Below, one piece after another: positions 44,600 to 57,476 of a DNA stretch of 64,000 bases. The stretch's first letter is position 1; every line of letters begins with the position of its first letter. The notes under the pieces were generated by a model, which saw nothing but the letters and a program-made list of their open reading frames with translations, was not told the DNA's origin and did no database searches. Source of the stretch: Tanypteryx hageni (lineage: Eukaryota; Arthropoda; Insecta; Odonata; Petaluridae); NCBI GenBank assembly GCA_028673005.1, contig CM054118.1, positions 8,765,082 to 8,829,081 on the forward strand. Reading direction: 5' to 3'. A program made the position numbers and the translations under genes.

Positions 44600-47500
44600 A
44601 AATTTGTACCGATAGTTTCAATACGCTGGATTTATCTTCTTTGTTTTCCATCAAAAACGACATCGCACGAGACCGCTACGACGAGCAAACAAATACAGAT
44701 TCAATTCAATGGCGTATTAAGTGAATGTAAAATCGCTAGCGTCCGCGCGTTGGTTCGCGTATAAGGTACGTCCTTATGACGTAGTTCTTTTCTTCGAAAG
44801 CACCTCTTTTCCGAAGGGCTCAATCACATCCCTTCCGTCCGCCTCCTCCTTCCCAGAAACGCGTAACCGTCGAAGGTTCGAAGCTTTGTGCGAGTTAAAT
44901 TATCCCCCGAACGCGCCCTATTTATCTCTCCTCTCAACCCTTGGAAAAGCACTCCCCCTTCCCTCTTTTCCACGTCGATTCCTCTCTTCGACGGCGTTGC
45001 GGTCGCGTTGAAAACGGTCCAGGAATTATGGCGCCTATTATTTTCGGTTCATCCTGTAATTAGGACGATAGATCATGCGGGGAGGATTAGGGAGGAGGTG
45101 AAGGGCGACTCTCAGGTGCGCTATTTTTCATCGACTCGCCGTTCGGAGGCGGAGGCGTCGTGAGGTTTTCTTTTGTTTTCTTTTTCCGGCGTGGCTTCGG
45201 GGTTTTCACGTCGGCCGGGCGTGCGATGCTACCGATGGCTCTCGCGTTTGTGTTTTCGCGAATGATTGACTCGTTAGAGAGGGAACGAAGCGAGCTCGTA
45301 TCGTCGACGTTCTCGGGGGGATCTTTAGCGCCGCGCATTTCGCGTAGTGGTGAAATCGCGCCTTCAAAAGCGCACTCCTGATATTGTTTAAAGATTGTTT
45401 AGCGACTGGAATATTTATGTCTCAAGAAATATATTCCGATAAATGATTTGGTCCTAGGGCGTTAGGGGTTATTTTAAGGTGATCAGATTCTGAGAAAGCA
45501 AAACCGGGAAATTACGTGTTCCGAGGAAGAAAAACCGGGAAAATGTGAATTTTAATACTTTTTTCTTTTATATGTTATATAAACAAATTTTGCGTAAATA
45601 GGATTTAATTTTGTTCAAAAGATAGTAAATCATTTTGTAAATACAAATAACAGGTGCACTATATTATTACGGAATTCATCAGAAAATTAATCGAAACAAA
45701 TATTTTAGAGGCAAATTTAATGCAAATTACCGAAATAATATTGTCACGCGATGATTCCAATCCAAAATAGTACAAATGATTAATAAAATAAAATGCGGTG
45801 TCCCGAAAAAATCTTTCGGGAAACCGGAACATTGTATGTAGGTACTGTAAACCAGGACCAATCCCGGAAATAACAGGAACTTCTGCTCATTTTAGTATAT
45901 TGTCTTTTGATGTTTGGTATATGCGCAGATTTAAGATTCCCATAGTAATTTTGTCTTTTTGATCAAATCCGTGTATTTATTTGAGAATCAACTTAATTCT
46001 AATTAAGTCACAATTGCAAATCAGTGTATCCATTAATGCAATAAATATGTAGCAACACAAACAGCATACCGAGTTGAAAAAATGGAGTTTCAGTAAGTAA
46101 CATTATGTTTTATGTAAACTCGTAACATTTGTGCATAGACGTAATCAGTAGTTAGGCACGGAGGCTCCAATCTCCCATGCACACACTCATAAAAGTTAGG
46201 AAATGTGACAATCTTGAAGTTAAAAATGTTTTGGTGCACAAAATTGCTTCATCTTGAGGATTTGATTAATTTAAGAGAGAATTTGTTTTTATAGAAGAAT
46301 ATATTTACTAATTTACTTTTACTAACATCATCCAGGGAAATAAGATTTTGATTGAAAGCTTTCCTCATTATTTTCAGTTGTATATTTATTCTATCTATTT
46401 AACAGAGCGCCGTTCGTTAGCGGAGAAGATTTTTTTATATTTGTGGCTATTTTTATAATAAGATCTAGTATGAATGAGGTAAGTGTTCTGGCATTTAATC
46501 TTGCCATTTCGTGAGAGCCAATAATGTTTTGTTACTGATTTCGGACATCATCAGTAAATGAACAAGGAGATTTGGAACTGTGATGCGGGGATGTGGTTTC
46601 GAGTACCATTTGCTTTTCTTAATGAAAATTTGAAATACCTATCCCACTTCCATCTAGTGTTTAAAATTAGACCAAGTAATTCGTTTGGCGAGATACGTAT
46701 TTCCCTACCTTCGGAGATTTTTATTTCAAGATTAACGTGTTCTACGTTTGACAGATATAGGACATTTCTTTGTACGTGTATTGTCTGCCTTCTTTATACC
46801 TCGATCGAATTTAGCGTTAATATATAAAAATTGAAAGAATGTTATTATATGCTGAGGGAAATTAAGTAATTCTTTGATATCAAGTTAATATGAAACGAGC
46901 TTTTAAGAATTAGATGTCGGATGTTTTCACGCTAGTAAAATGACCTATTTGTTTAGATGAACGCATTTATCCAAAATTAAATTAACGACGCCGATGAACA
47001 TAAATACTGCCATCCATGATTATTTAACTAAATATGGAAAAATAGTCCTTATGCCATGTGAAAATAACCTATTTCGCAAGCGCCTCTTTTTCTTTTATCC
47101 TTGAAATCCGTGATTTTTTTCCATTTTCTTAAATGTGAAAGTGATAACATTTGTTCTAAATTTATATAAAAAAGAGGCACTCAGTTATTTTGTTTCTCGT
47201 TCCACGCCTTTTATATTGCAAGTAAATTGGACAGCGGGATTCTGTTGAATATACCATATTTAGATCGAAAAAGAAATCCATTGGCCTTTATTAATGACAC
47301 ATTTGTATAAAAATTTGAATTTTGAGCTACGTATGTAATAAGTCGGTTAGTTTACCTATAGAGCGTCAATCAAAGATCAACTGATTCGGAGTTTCCGTAT
47401 GTCTTTTCAATTTACCAAGAATAGGATCCCAATTTATTTGTCGGCTTTATTTTTACGATTAAAATTAAGGTTCCGCCGTTTTCCTTATGCTGGGAGTTCA

Positions 47501-48690
47501 TATGCGATATGAGACTCCATCCGCTCCCAAAGAGGATACCGGGAAAAATTTCTTCGCCAAATTCGGCGCGATGATAAAACCTAGTCGAGCAACTAAAAAC
47601 CCTCCCTCATTCCCCCCACATATCTCCGTTTATTTCTAGAGTGCCCTCTTCAAGAAGTCTCTCCACGTTTCCCAACTCACCCATTTGGAGTCCAGCCATC
47701 GTCCTTTTTTCCCCCTTCCCGATGATTACAGCTCTCGAGTTACACGAAGATTACCGATATAAAATGAAATAAAGGAGAGTTCCCTTTTACCCCTTACACT
47801 CCCTCGCCCCGAAACTTGATCTCTTTTTTATTTGTTTCTTTTGACGGTCAGAAGAAGAAGAATTCCTACTCATGCGTATTTAACGTCGAGGAAATTGCTG
47901 GAGGGAGCACGAATCAATCAACGGAAATTGTTCCTTCTCCTTCGCGGCACCGCATTCCGGACTTGTTGCTTTCGCGTTCCCGATTCCCATCGACTCCTCA
48001 CTGTCGTCTTTTACATGTCCGACGCTAAAAGGAGACGGCCGTCCATTCAATTCCCGTCCTCATTCACTCCAGCGAGTCGGTATCACGTCGGGCAGTCCGG
48101 GAGCACGCGTTTTCAGTGCTCTCCGCGATAGGAGAGGAGGCTCTCGAATCGTTTCCCATCTTCGACGGAAGATCTCGTTATAAAGGAAAAAAAATAAAGA
48201 AACGTTGACGTGATGGATCATAGAAATCGTCGTATAAGTGTATGATACATCTTTACTTTTTTTGTCGTTGCCCTTGTTGCGTCGCGTACAACATATCGGT
48301 TGACGAAACGCGGACTTCTATTTACCGAATATATCATCGGAAATGACAAGAGACGATCGGAAATGTACGCGCGAGTCGGTTCCCGATTTTTTAACAATAG
48401 CGTTTTGGCGAGATTTTTTCATATTGTCCCTCTTCCTAGATTTACCGTTCCAGAAAAAAAGTAATTTATTGTGGTCGATTATTTTTCTCTCCCTTTCTGT
48501 CACCCTCGTAGGAATGCAAGCTTGAAGGTTTTTATTTTGTCGAATTCATGATAAATGTATAGCGGCTCATAATTCGCCTGCCAGGATTGGTTGTTAAAGT
48601 TTCCTCACGTTTTCAATCAATCCTTAATTTTTCAATTTTTAACGGAATAGTAAGCAAGCGAACAATAATGGTTCCACGTAATGGGTACGG
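44600..48690. other. no gene recognised; CpG-rich unique islands at about 44720-45380 and 47600-48250
   Basis: Two islands rich in CG dinucleotides without repeats, separated by AT-rich sequence. They resemble the block before 36.3 kb in composition and could be regulatory or unannotated exons; no coding claim can be supported. Confidence 0.45.
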
Positions 48691-48700
48691 AATTTTCTTA

Positions 48701-50580
48701 ATACATCTACATCTACATATTACCCTGCAAGTCACCTTGACGGTGGATGGCAGGGGGTGCCGCGCACCAAGTTCCTTACTAATTATTATTCACTTATCTA
48801 TTCTACATCTACATATTACCCTGCAAGTCACCTTGACGGTGGATGGCAGGGGGTGCCGCGCACCAAGTTCCTAACTAATTATTATTCACAATTATCTATT
48901 GTGGTCACGTATTGTCCTAGGGAAAAAGGACTCCTTATACCTCTCCGTCCTACTATCTATTTCGCGAATCTTGTCGTCATTATCCCTCCGTCCGATATAC
49001 GTTGGTTGTCGAATAATATCCTTCATTTCATTTACGAATATCTCCGATCTATATTTATCTAGAAGTTTAAGTCTCGCCTGTAATCTACGATCTTTCAACG
49101 ATGGCCAACTCAACTCATCAATGAGTAACGTAACGCTCTGTTTTTTATCGTAATTCTTTTTCACGAATCTAGCTGCTCGCCGCTGTATTTTTTCTAAATC
49201 CTTTATGAGTCCCCTCTGATATGGATCCCAAACCGCTGCTGCGTATTCCATTTGAGGTCTAACCAACGATAAATAACAGGATTCTCTCACCTTTTCCGTG
49301 CTTTTCCTGACTATCCTACGCACAAAAGCCAACTTCTTATTTGCCGCACCTATCACTCGTCTTATGTGGGTGTCCCAAGACAGGTCACGATTCAAGGTTA
49401 CCCCGAGGTATTTCACGGATTCCGAAACAGGAATGATCTCACCATCTATCGAGTAGGTAAACACGGACGATGGGCTTCTAGATTTCCAAAAGTTTAGAAC
49501 GTTACTCTTTTTCTGATTGATTTCTAGCTGCCATTCCTTGCACCAAACAGATAACGCATCCAGATCATCCTGAAGCTGACGATGGTCGCTAGGACCACTA
49601 ATTTCCCTATAGACTACGGTGTCATCCGCAAAAAGCCTGATATTACTTTTTACAACTGAGCTGATGTCGTTTATATAAAGCAAGAAAAGCATAGGTCCGA
49701 TCACACTACCCTGCGGCACTCCAGAGACTACATCTGCCACACTCGAGGACTTACCATCGATGACTACTTTTTGTTTTCTATTCCAAAGGAAAGCGCGAAC
49801 CCAGTTAATGACTTTAACATTAACGCCAAGATTTCCCAATTTTAATAACAACTTACGGTGGGGAACCTTGTCAAAAGCTTTTCTAAAATCAAGGAACACT
49901 GCATCGACCTGCTTATTATTTTCGCCGCATGATAAAACATCATTCACAAACAGACCGAGTTGGGTGTCACAGGATCTACCTTTTCTGAAGCCATGTTGAC
50001 AGCTGACTAAGAGCGATCTACTCTCAAGATAACGCATTGTGTTGCTAACAATAATGTGCTCCAAAATCTTACATGATAATGATGTTAGAGAAATCGGCCT
50101 ATAATTTTCGGGGTTTTCTTTGTCACCTCCCTTATGAATGGGTGTGACGTGTGCTAGTTTCCAATCATCAGGAACCTCACAGAGGGTAAGAGATTTCTCG
50201 AAAACTATCCGAAGGAAGGGAGCTATATCTTCTGCTAGTTCTTTTAATACACGCGCGGGAATTCCTTCTGGTCCAGGATTTTTGTTGGGCTTTATCGCAC
50301 TCAGTTGCTTCGCTATTCCTGCCTCAGAGATTTTAATATTATCCATCCGAGTACATCCATCGGGAATAAGATTATCTTTAAGTATATTTCCACCTGCCGT
50401 GAACGCCTTCGCGAAGTAAACGTTTAGTAGATTAGCTTTATCCTCCCCATCGTGAAGGATGTCTCCGGAATCACATCGCAGGGAGGGTATTTAAGGACCC
50501 ACTCCCTTGACTTCTCTTACGTAGGACCAGAACGCTTTTGGATCCTCCTTCAATCGCGGTAATAATTTTTTGTGCATTCG
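48701..50580 (-). mobile_element. 5'-truncated CR1/L2-like LINE
   Basis: Contains the RT reading frame described separately, preceded on the minus strand by KEDPKAFWSYVREVKG and one in-frame stop at 50491-50493, and followed by a 3' UTR made of two 96-bp direct repeats (48706-48801, 48802-48897) that contain 'CCTGCAAGTCACCTTGACGG'. The extreme 3' end is a short (GATGTA)-type repeat, in line with CR1/L2-type tails. The 5' end fades out at about 50580. Confidence 0.85.
48892..50490 (-). CDS. LINE reverse transcriptase, C-terminal ORF2 part
   Basis: RNA-dependent DNA polymerase of a non-LTR retrotransposon. The frame is open from just after the stop at 50491 to 48892; the first ATG is at 50346, not necessarily a native start. 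RT motifs in order: KNPGPEGIPARVLKEL, PIHKGGDKENPENYRPISLT, QHGFRKGRSCDTQL, catalytic VFLDFRKAFDKVPH, SGVPQGSVIGPMLFLLYIND, catalytic FADDTV, then KKSNVLNFWKS and VKYLGVTLNRDLSWDTHI, followed by the C-terminal domain (RPQMEYAAAVWDPYQRG, IQRRAARFVKKNY). Endonuclease domain is missing. All catalytic aspartates are kept and the frame is intact, so the copy is young. Confidence 0.93.
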   Translation of the reverse strand: MPSLRCDSGDILHDGEDKANLLNVYFAKAFTAGGNILKDNLIPDGCTRMDNIKISEAGIAKQLSAIKPNKNPGPEGIPARVLKELAEDIAPFLRIVFEKSLTLCEVPDDWKLAHVTPIHKGGDKENPENYRPISLTSLSCKILEHIIVSNTMRYLESRSLLVSCQHGFRKGRSCDTQLGLFVNDVLSCGENNKQVDAVFLDFRKAFDKVPHRKLLLKLGNLGVNVKVINWVRAFLWNRKQKVVIDGKSSSVADVVSGVPQGSVIGPMLFLLYINDISSVVKSNIRLFADDTVVYREISGPSDHRQLQDDLDALSVWCKEWQLEINQKKSNVLNFWKSRSPSSVFTYSIDGEIIPVSESVKYLGVTLNRDLSWDTHIRRVIGAANKKLAFVRRIVRKSTEKVRESCYLSLVRPQMEYAAAVWDPYQRGLIKDLEKIQRRAARFVKKNYDKKQSVTLLIDELSWPSLKDRRLQARLKLLDKYRSEIFVNEMKDIIRQPTYIGRRDNDDKIREIDSRTERYKESFFPRTIRDHNR

Positions 50581-50624
50581 TATATTTTATGTATTTTTAC
50601 CACTTAAGGCGCGAGCGTCAATTG

Positions 50625-51300
50625 TTTTTAGGCTAGTTTCCAAAGGAAACATAGCCTTATGAAATGGTCATGCCTGTGTGTATGTGTGTCCCCTACTAAC
50701 AACTCTTACATCAATGGACCGATTTTCATAAAACTTGGTATGAGGCTCGTGCTGCTAGGGCCCACCTCCGGGCTATATTTTATTTGGCAAAGATTAAAGT
50801 CCCGGGTTCCATTCCAGAAATGTTTCTTCTCTATTTTTTGGCTGGCTTCCAAATAAAATATATCCTTATGAAATTGTCCTGCCCGTGTGTGTGAGTGTGT
50901 CCCCTACTAACAACTTTTGCATCAACGTACCAATTTTCATGAAAGTTTTTTATGTGGGTCGTGCTTCCCACCTCCGGGCTATAATTTATTTGGCGAAGAT
51001 TGAAGTTCCGGGTTTGATCCGAGGAAAGTTTTTTCCCTATTTTATTTTACATAGGAAGTCTCATGTCGATCGTGCAAAGATGTTTTCTTTAACACATTAA
51101 AATAACTTAAAACTGTTATATCGGAACGAAGTTTGTGCTGTTGTAAGGGGAAGAAAATTTAGATTCTAATTCTTATGACAGAATTTTGATAATTGATCGA
51201 TCGTATTTTCTTGAATGTCTACTAAAACATAGCGTTTTTGTGTGTTTAATTTGCATTTTATCGGATTGTTGCCATGGAGACGATAATTACCGAACTCGGC
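50625..51300 (+). repeat. family R copy with internal tandem duplication
   Basis: A unit with 'CCTTATGAAATGGTC', 'CCCCTACTAACAACT', 'CCGATTTTCAT' and 'CCCACCTCCGGGCTATA' occurs twice in a row (about 50630-50845 and 50846-51060). The rest follows family R to 51300. Confidence 0.7.
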
Positions 51301-51678
51301 TTAGGCATAAGACGAGTGAACAAATGTGTTATTTTCTTTTCCACTCGACTACCCTTCATCAATGAACAGTTGATCCATACATATTAGCGTAAAAAGAATA
51401 ACATTTATTAAATTCGTTTATTTAAAAAATTACATGCAAAATATAATATCAGAGATGTTGACATTGCTTTTCGTATTTTAAACCTGATAATGTTCTGTTA
51501 ATTTGTTTTCCAATTTTTCTCTATCACTGATAAACTATGAATTACAAATGGTATTTATGGTATGGGAATTCCTTGAAATGACTGACACATACTAAAACAT
51601 TTCCTGCCAATGTCAGTAATCAATTCGGGACGTCAACTTTGGGAAACCAGCCTGCATTAGTCCTGGTTTGGACATCTT
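51301..51678. repeat. family T repeat, copy 2 (inverted relative to 22071-22447)
   Basis: Same length and order as copy 1 on the opposite strand, starting TTAGGCATAAGACGAGTG and ending at 'GGTTTGGACATCTT'. Confidence 0.75.
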
Positions 51679-51689
51679 GCTGTCTTGTC

Positions 51690-54600
51690 CCTGTTACTTT
51701 GCGTTCTTAAAAAATATTTTCTTTGCACAGTTCACTTTTACATTTTTGTTTCGTATTCCGGCCAATTGAATGAATAATTTTTAATGCTCTATATTCTATG
51801 CCTATTATATAAAATGTAATCCGTAAGTTCTAGAATTTCATTCTTCGTATATTTCTTGTTGTTTTAATTTTTTTATACTAATTAAAACAAAATTCAGCTG
51901 CTAAATTGTATCTTTTTCGGAAGAGATGCAAAATAAGTTGAGAAGTAACCTTGTAAAATTCTAAATTGCCTCTCTCTCTGGACTGTTTTGTCGTATCTCA
52001 GAGGTTCTATACGATATATCTCCGTTTATTGAATACATTGAATTTTTCTACAATAATATATAACTTTTCAAAAATAATAAAAAACTATTTCACGATAGAA
52101 TTATTTAATTTAAAAAAATAATTTTTGGATTCATATTACAATTTTATTCAGCACGGTCGATCAAAGTCAGAATACCAGAAACCGCCTAACTTATGACGCA
52201 CGAGATATAAAAAAATCGAATTTATCTGTGAAACAGGTGTCGAGCAAAGACGGCGGAAAAAGGAGTAAATAAAACAAAAGAGGAAAGATTCACACATGCG
52301 TGCATACATGCGAGGAAGAGACGTCCTATACGATTTATGCAGTCAAGTCAAAAAAGATCAATATTAACGACTTATTGTTAGTATAATGCCTAAGAACTGG
52401 TGTGCCAAAGAAATATCGAACTTTTGATTCACTGATTTATTTCCTAATCGTTTGTAATTAATAAAATAATCGACAATTATTTAAAGCTTACCTCACTCGA
52501 ACAGTAGTAATATAACCTTTGTGTCCACGTTCATTCCTTCGTCGTAAATTACCCATTTCTTTTCACTTACAAACGCTGTGTATACGTAAAGAAAATGAAC
52601 GTATTTACGTTAATTTCTTCGTCATAGATACTCCATTTCCCTTCATTTTCCAAATGTTGCATGCGCACGAAATAAAATTAAACTAATTAAGTATTTACAG
52701 CAGATATTTTATACATCAGTTGTCACGAAGATTGTTTTCGTTCTCAACAATTAAAAAACGGGAAAATTCTAATTCTAAATCCAAAGTAAATTACAACTTA
52801 AAAGTTGGATTTTCTTGAAATCGGCTGCTCCTTCGATACGAGTGTGCCGAACAAAACATATGCTTCTTGACTAGCTCTACAAAGTCGTTTAAAGACTTTT
52901 TGTTATAAGTCATATTGTACGAGATATAAAGAAAGGTTTATTTGTGTCACCAGTAAAGTGGCACTCCCGATTAGGCTACGTAAATCATTTATACCATTTT
53001 TTATTTTCTTTGCCCTTATGTCCTAAATACCAAATTTGATGTACATCACCCCAGTAGTAGTTTTGCAGATGAAACATGCGGACGGACGGACACGACGAGA
53101 CCATAAGGTGTTCTTTGTTTACCTTTTGTAAATAACGCCTAATAAAAGGAATCGGAAGAAGGATTTTAGATGTCTAAAAAGGCACTATTGGTTCGCCAAG
53201 CTTAAGTAGCGGCAACTGCCTGTCCATTGGATGTGAGGAACCAAAGTCGAAAGAGAAGGGAGGATCGGAAAATAAAAACCAATGACGATAACCTCACAAA
53301 TCCTTAAAGACGTTCTGTTGAAAAAATTATAGTTACATTTAAAACAAGAGTAGGATTTCTTATTCTTTTTTACCCAATATATGTCGCAAAAATGTTGTTT
53401 ACAATTTGTTAATTTATCATTAGAATTATAATATTTTTTAAAAATGTTTGGGAATAAATATATTTGTTTATCGAACGAAGTTTTTGTGGTTACAAACTTG
53501 TTTGTCCCTTTGCCAAACCTCGTTTAAATAGGAAGAGCTGTTACGAAAGAAAATATACGCCTCTACCAAATCCTCATTGAATCAGAGGTGTTAGAAGAAC
53601 ACGTTTTGTGACGATAATATTGCTCTTTTTCATGGGTTGGTACAATTTTCGAACTACCAAATTTACAATGAAGTTCAAGGGGATTTATCGGTGCGTGGCG
53701 TCTCTAATTAAAACTCCAATAGCTTATTTCTATCAGAATAATATCATCACTGTTAAATTAATCGATAAAATTCAATTTCCCATAGTTTAAATAACATTGG
53801 TACTACTGGGTTATCCCGGACCCCTATTAAAAATTTAGTTATACAAGAGAAGATACTAATTAATAAATACGGTACTTGAGCGTTATCTACCCGCAAATAT
53901 TTCCCGTAAGAACTACGTAGTGCACATATTGTATGTACCACATAGGCCTTTGCTTTTACGGCGTTTGCTCTGCTTCGGGAACCCAATCTCCGCTGTCATC
54001 GAGAGGCTGGCATTCAGTTAGAGTGGGCCGTTCGACTTCGATCTTTAGCACGACTTCAATCTCTAAAATTACACCACACTTATTGAAAAGAGAATTTGCT
54101 AAGCTACCGTTCTCTTTCGACTGTTTTGTAAACGCATCCTCCGCGTAGTAACGGCTTCTTCTTCATGTATCGGTAAATCCCCGAGTTTCATAGCTTGTAA
54201 GGACTTAAGAAATACGTTTTTATTTAAACTACGCAATTTAAACAAAGAAATTATTTATAGCTACGTAAATTGTATTGTTGTGTAAAGTAAATAGTATTAT
54301 TACGAATTTTTAATAGGAGGATAACTCAGTAGTACCCAAATATTTTATTATTCCTTTTCAAGCTCTTTTATGTGATTAATCAAAATGTCCCTATATATTT
54401 CAGTTATCCGTTTTAGTTTATCGATTTCTCATTATTTTGCCTTTATATTCTGAGGCGAAGAAATGTTCGATTGAAAAAGCTTTTCCCTGCTATCTAACAA
54501 ATTTATTCCACTTATATGAGTCCTTTAAAACAGCAATTTTAATGACATTTCTCGCATATACAGAAAATGTAATGTTTTTCACCTAAATTACACATGCGAT

Positions 54601-54800
54601 AATAATCATTGCTTTGAATAAATAATCATTAACGCGCTATATTGAATTATGTTAAGAGTGGAAAGTAATTGCGCTTGTTTTATTTTAATCGAAAAGGACA
54701 ACACGAGAAGGAATTTCTGCCATTGCATGATTCGCATCCCAGTAGCTTACTCCTGGCTTTATTTTTCACTTCCTTTGAGATACTATTCTTCGATTCTGGC
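51690..54800. other. no gene recognised; family W repeat near 52900-53140
   Basis: A segment at about 52960-53140 with 'GGACGGACGGACACGACG', 'CATAAGGTGTTC' and 'AACGCCTAATAAA' is a diverged copy of 57290-57475. The remainder is unassigned. Confidence 0.45.
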
Positions 54801-54922
54801 CATTGGCGGTGGGGCCCATGGCCAAAGGGGACCCAATTCTATTTTGTGAGTCCCTTAAATTTCTCTCCGAGACTTCAATTTTGTTTTTGCGGGGCCCCTA
54901 CACATTTTTCGAAACGCCACTG
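54801..54922. mobile_element. short hAT-type MITE
   Basis: Begins CATTGGCGGTGGGGCCC and ends (inward) CAGTGGCGTTTCGAAAAA. Flanks ATTCTGGC and ATTTTGAC agree at six of eight. 122 bp. Confidence 0.6.
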
Positions 54923-54929
54923 ATTTTGA

Positions 54930-56130
54930 CGTATTGTGTTGAGTATCTCGATATCTAGGTCATTCTCGAATCACTCAAAATTTATGTATAACCCAGGATC
55001 ACTCATCGCTCGTATTGATTTTCGCTGTTTGAACTTAAATATAACAGAAACATGGCAACGTAGTGATACATTTTAAGGTCAATCTCTGAATTTCGTCCGT
55101 ATAATGAATGTAGCAATTGTGAATATATTTATGAGTTTATTTGCTTCGAACCCAATAAATCTTCTAAGAGTTTATTTAATGGAGGAGAATTTATTATTAT
55201 ACCATTAGAATCATGATGATCGTTCATTCTCGAAAAGGATGGATAATAGTGTACACACACGTACATGCGCACTCGTGCTGTTTTATTTTGATGCATTTGT
55301 AAAGTTGGAGCTAATTAATCAAGGAGAAAACACATAGTTATTTGAATAATCAGCCTTTGATTTACGAGCCACAATGCTGGCCATTGCAGCTGAACTTGAG
55401 TGGTGGCGAAACAAGGAAACAGACAAAGACGCAGAAGGCGAATTGCAATTTTAGATAATGCGAGAGATAAAGGATAGCAAAGAGAATTCGAAGAGAGAGA
55501 GAGAAAGAATGCGCAGTAGGAATGAATCACGGACCGGTCTCGCGTCAGAAAGATGCTGAAGTTGATTAATGAACTTATTTCACTATTCTCTAATCGTATT
55601 CCTCACAAACAAATCGAGTGAGAGTTAAGTTATTGTAAGTTGTTTAGCATATTAATGCGTTTTTCCCAGAAGTGAGAAAGAAATTTCGAAATGACATTTT
55701 CTGTGGAATTCACATATTCAGCCTGCAGATGACACAGATACTGATTGAACGTAACGGTGAATTAAATTAATTTCGTGCGACGCAGAAGCGGAACGAATGC
55801 TTAAGGAATTTTAGGGAAAATGAGTGTGTTACGACAAAAAAAGTGGATAAACGTGTAAAATCCAATTGTCACGAAACGCTTGAGTGAGCCAAGACGCACT
55901 TTTTAATTATGAAGTACCCCTGTCGTTGATGGCAATTCACCTGCCGTCATCTCTGTTAATAAAACAGATAAAAATAAAGTTTTTAAGTCAATAACTTTTA
56001 TAAAAAGCACAGAATGAAAACAAGATGGAAAAGTATACTCCATAAATGAAATACACAGAGATTTAAAAGGCGTTCTTAATGGGAAATACGTATGAAACGG
56101 TATCGAAAGATTGGGCGATTCTCGAATTTT
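54930..56130. other. no gene recognised
   Basis: Unique-looking; a short GA run at about 55490. Nothing supported. Confidence 0.4.
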
Positions 56131-56139
56131 TATTCCTGA

Positions 56140-56490
56140 AACTACAATTCGTAGTTATATGGTCTCGGGGACTATCTTGTAGTAAATGTTCTCTATCCAA
56201 ATAAATTTTTTAATCTATACCACACAGATCATATAAGAGCATGGGGAGAGAAATATATGTATTTTTAATTGTTGTTTGCTGAGAGAACCGTCTTCGCGAT
56301 CGATATAAACAAAATATGCGATGTTTTGCTCGGAATTTTCTCGAATTGTTATCTCCGAAACCATAACTCGTAATAATGTGGACTTTCTTGTAGTAAATGT
56401 TATCCTTTATCCGAATCAATTTTTTAATCTATACCTTGCAAATCATATAAGAGCTAGGGAGAGAAAAGTTTGGTATTTCATTGTTGCTTG
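56140..56490 (+). repeat. tandem duplication, period about 215 bp
   Basis: 'CTTGTAGTAAATGTT' followed by 'TTTTTTAATCTATACC' and 'ATCATATAAGAGC' appears at about 56173 and again at about 56388. Confidence 0.65.
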
Positions 56491-56794
56491 ACGGATGCCA
56501 TTTAACGAGATACGAGTATAAGTTGATTAAAGTAACTAGAGAGATGCACGTTGAAATTCAACGGGAAAGGTTTTTGTGAAATAAAAAATTAACATAAATA
56601 TGCCTTGACTTTCTTTGGATGGCAAGAAAACAAAACTATAGTTCTTTTAAGCGTTCGTTGTTTCAAGTTTCGAACTCCTACGATGATTCTAACTAATTTT
56701 AATATGCGAATGAATATTTTACATTAAAATGTACTCCTCGTAAATATCGCAACAAATGTTGTTCACATTGGTTGCTATGAAAAGAATTTCTCTC

Positions 56795-57230
56795 TCCTTC
56801 TCTCTCTCTCTCTCATACTTAATTGCATTCAAAGCACGCTTTCACCCATAAGGATTGAAAAAACAATAGGATTTCGAGGTTTAAAATGGCAAGATTTCCC
56901 CAAAATAGGTGAATTAAACATTTAACATGAAAAATTTTGAACGGAATAAAAAACTTCATAGTTTTTTCTTTAAAATGGTCCAGATTTGAAGATTATTGGT
57001 GAATTATTTCTAATTTAGATCTCAAAAAGAATAAAAGCCTGCAAGTCAGAAAGTCGATTTTTTCCCATATGGGAAATGAAATTGCCTACCTTGGAGTCGA
57101 ACCTAGGACTTTTTTCGAGATTTATTTTCGTCATCATCTTATAATATGTGAGTGGATCATTCCTGCCAAATATAAAAAATGAAGCTCGTTCAATTATCGA
57201 GTTATTTGCATTTTTATAGCGTGACAGAGG
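56795..57230 (+). repeat. family S copy
   Basis: Starts in a CT run and follows 'GCATTCAAAGCACGCTTTC', 'AAGGATTGA', 'GGCAAGATTTCC' and 'GAATAAAAGCCTGCAAGTC', in parallel with 58805-59215. Confidence 0.75.
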
Positions 57231-57289
57231 GAGCCACAAAGGGACAGAAGTAGCCTTTTATTATTGTTAGATTATGTGAAGTGGAAGAT

Positions 57290-57475
57290 CTAATTGACGG
57301 ATTCAGTTGAAAATCACAATTGGGCGATAAATTTTAATAACGGCCACTCATACTTAATTAAATTAAAATCCGTCCAGCGGTTTAGGAGATGAAAGTTACG
57401 ACGGATGGACGGACCAGACGTGCCCATAAGGCGTTCCGCTATTACCGCTTCGCTGGTAAAGAACGCCTAAAAAAT
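57290..57475 (+). repeat. family W repeat with terminal hairpin
   Basis: Ends in GGCGTTC ... GAACGCC (about 57431-57474), an inverted repeat followed by CTAA. The diverged copy at 52960-53140 has the same order. Confidence 0.5.
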
Positions 57476-57476
57476 T

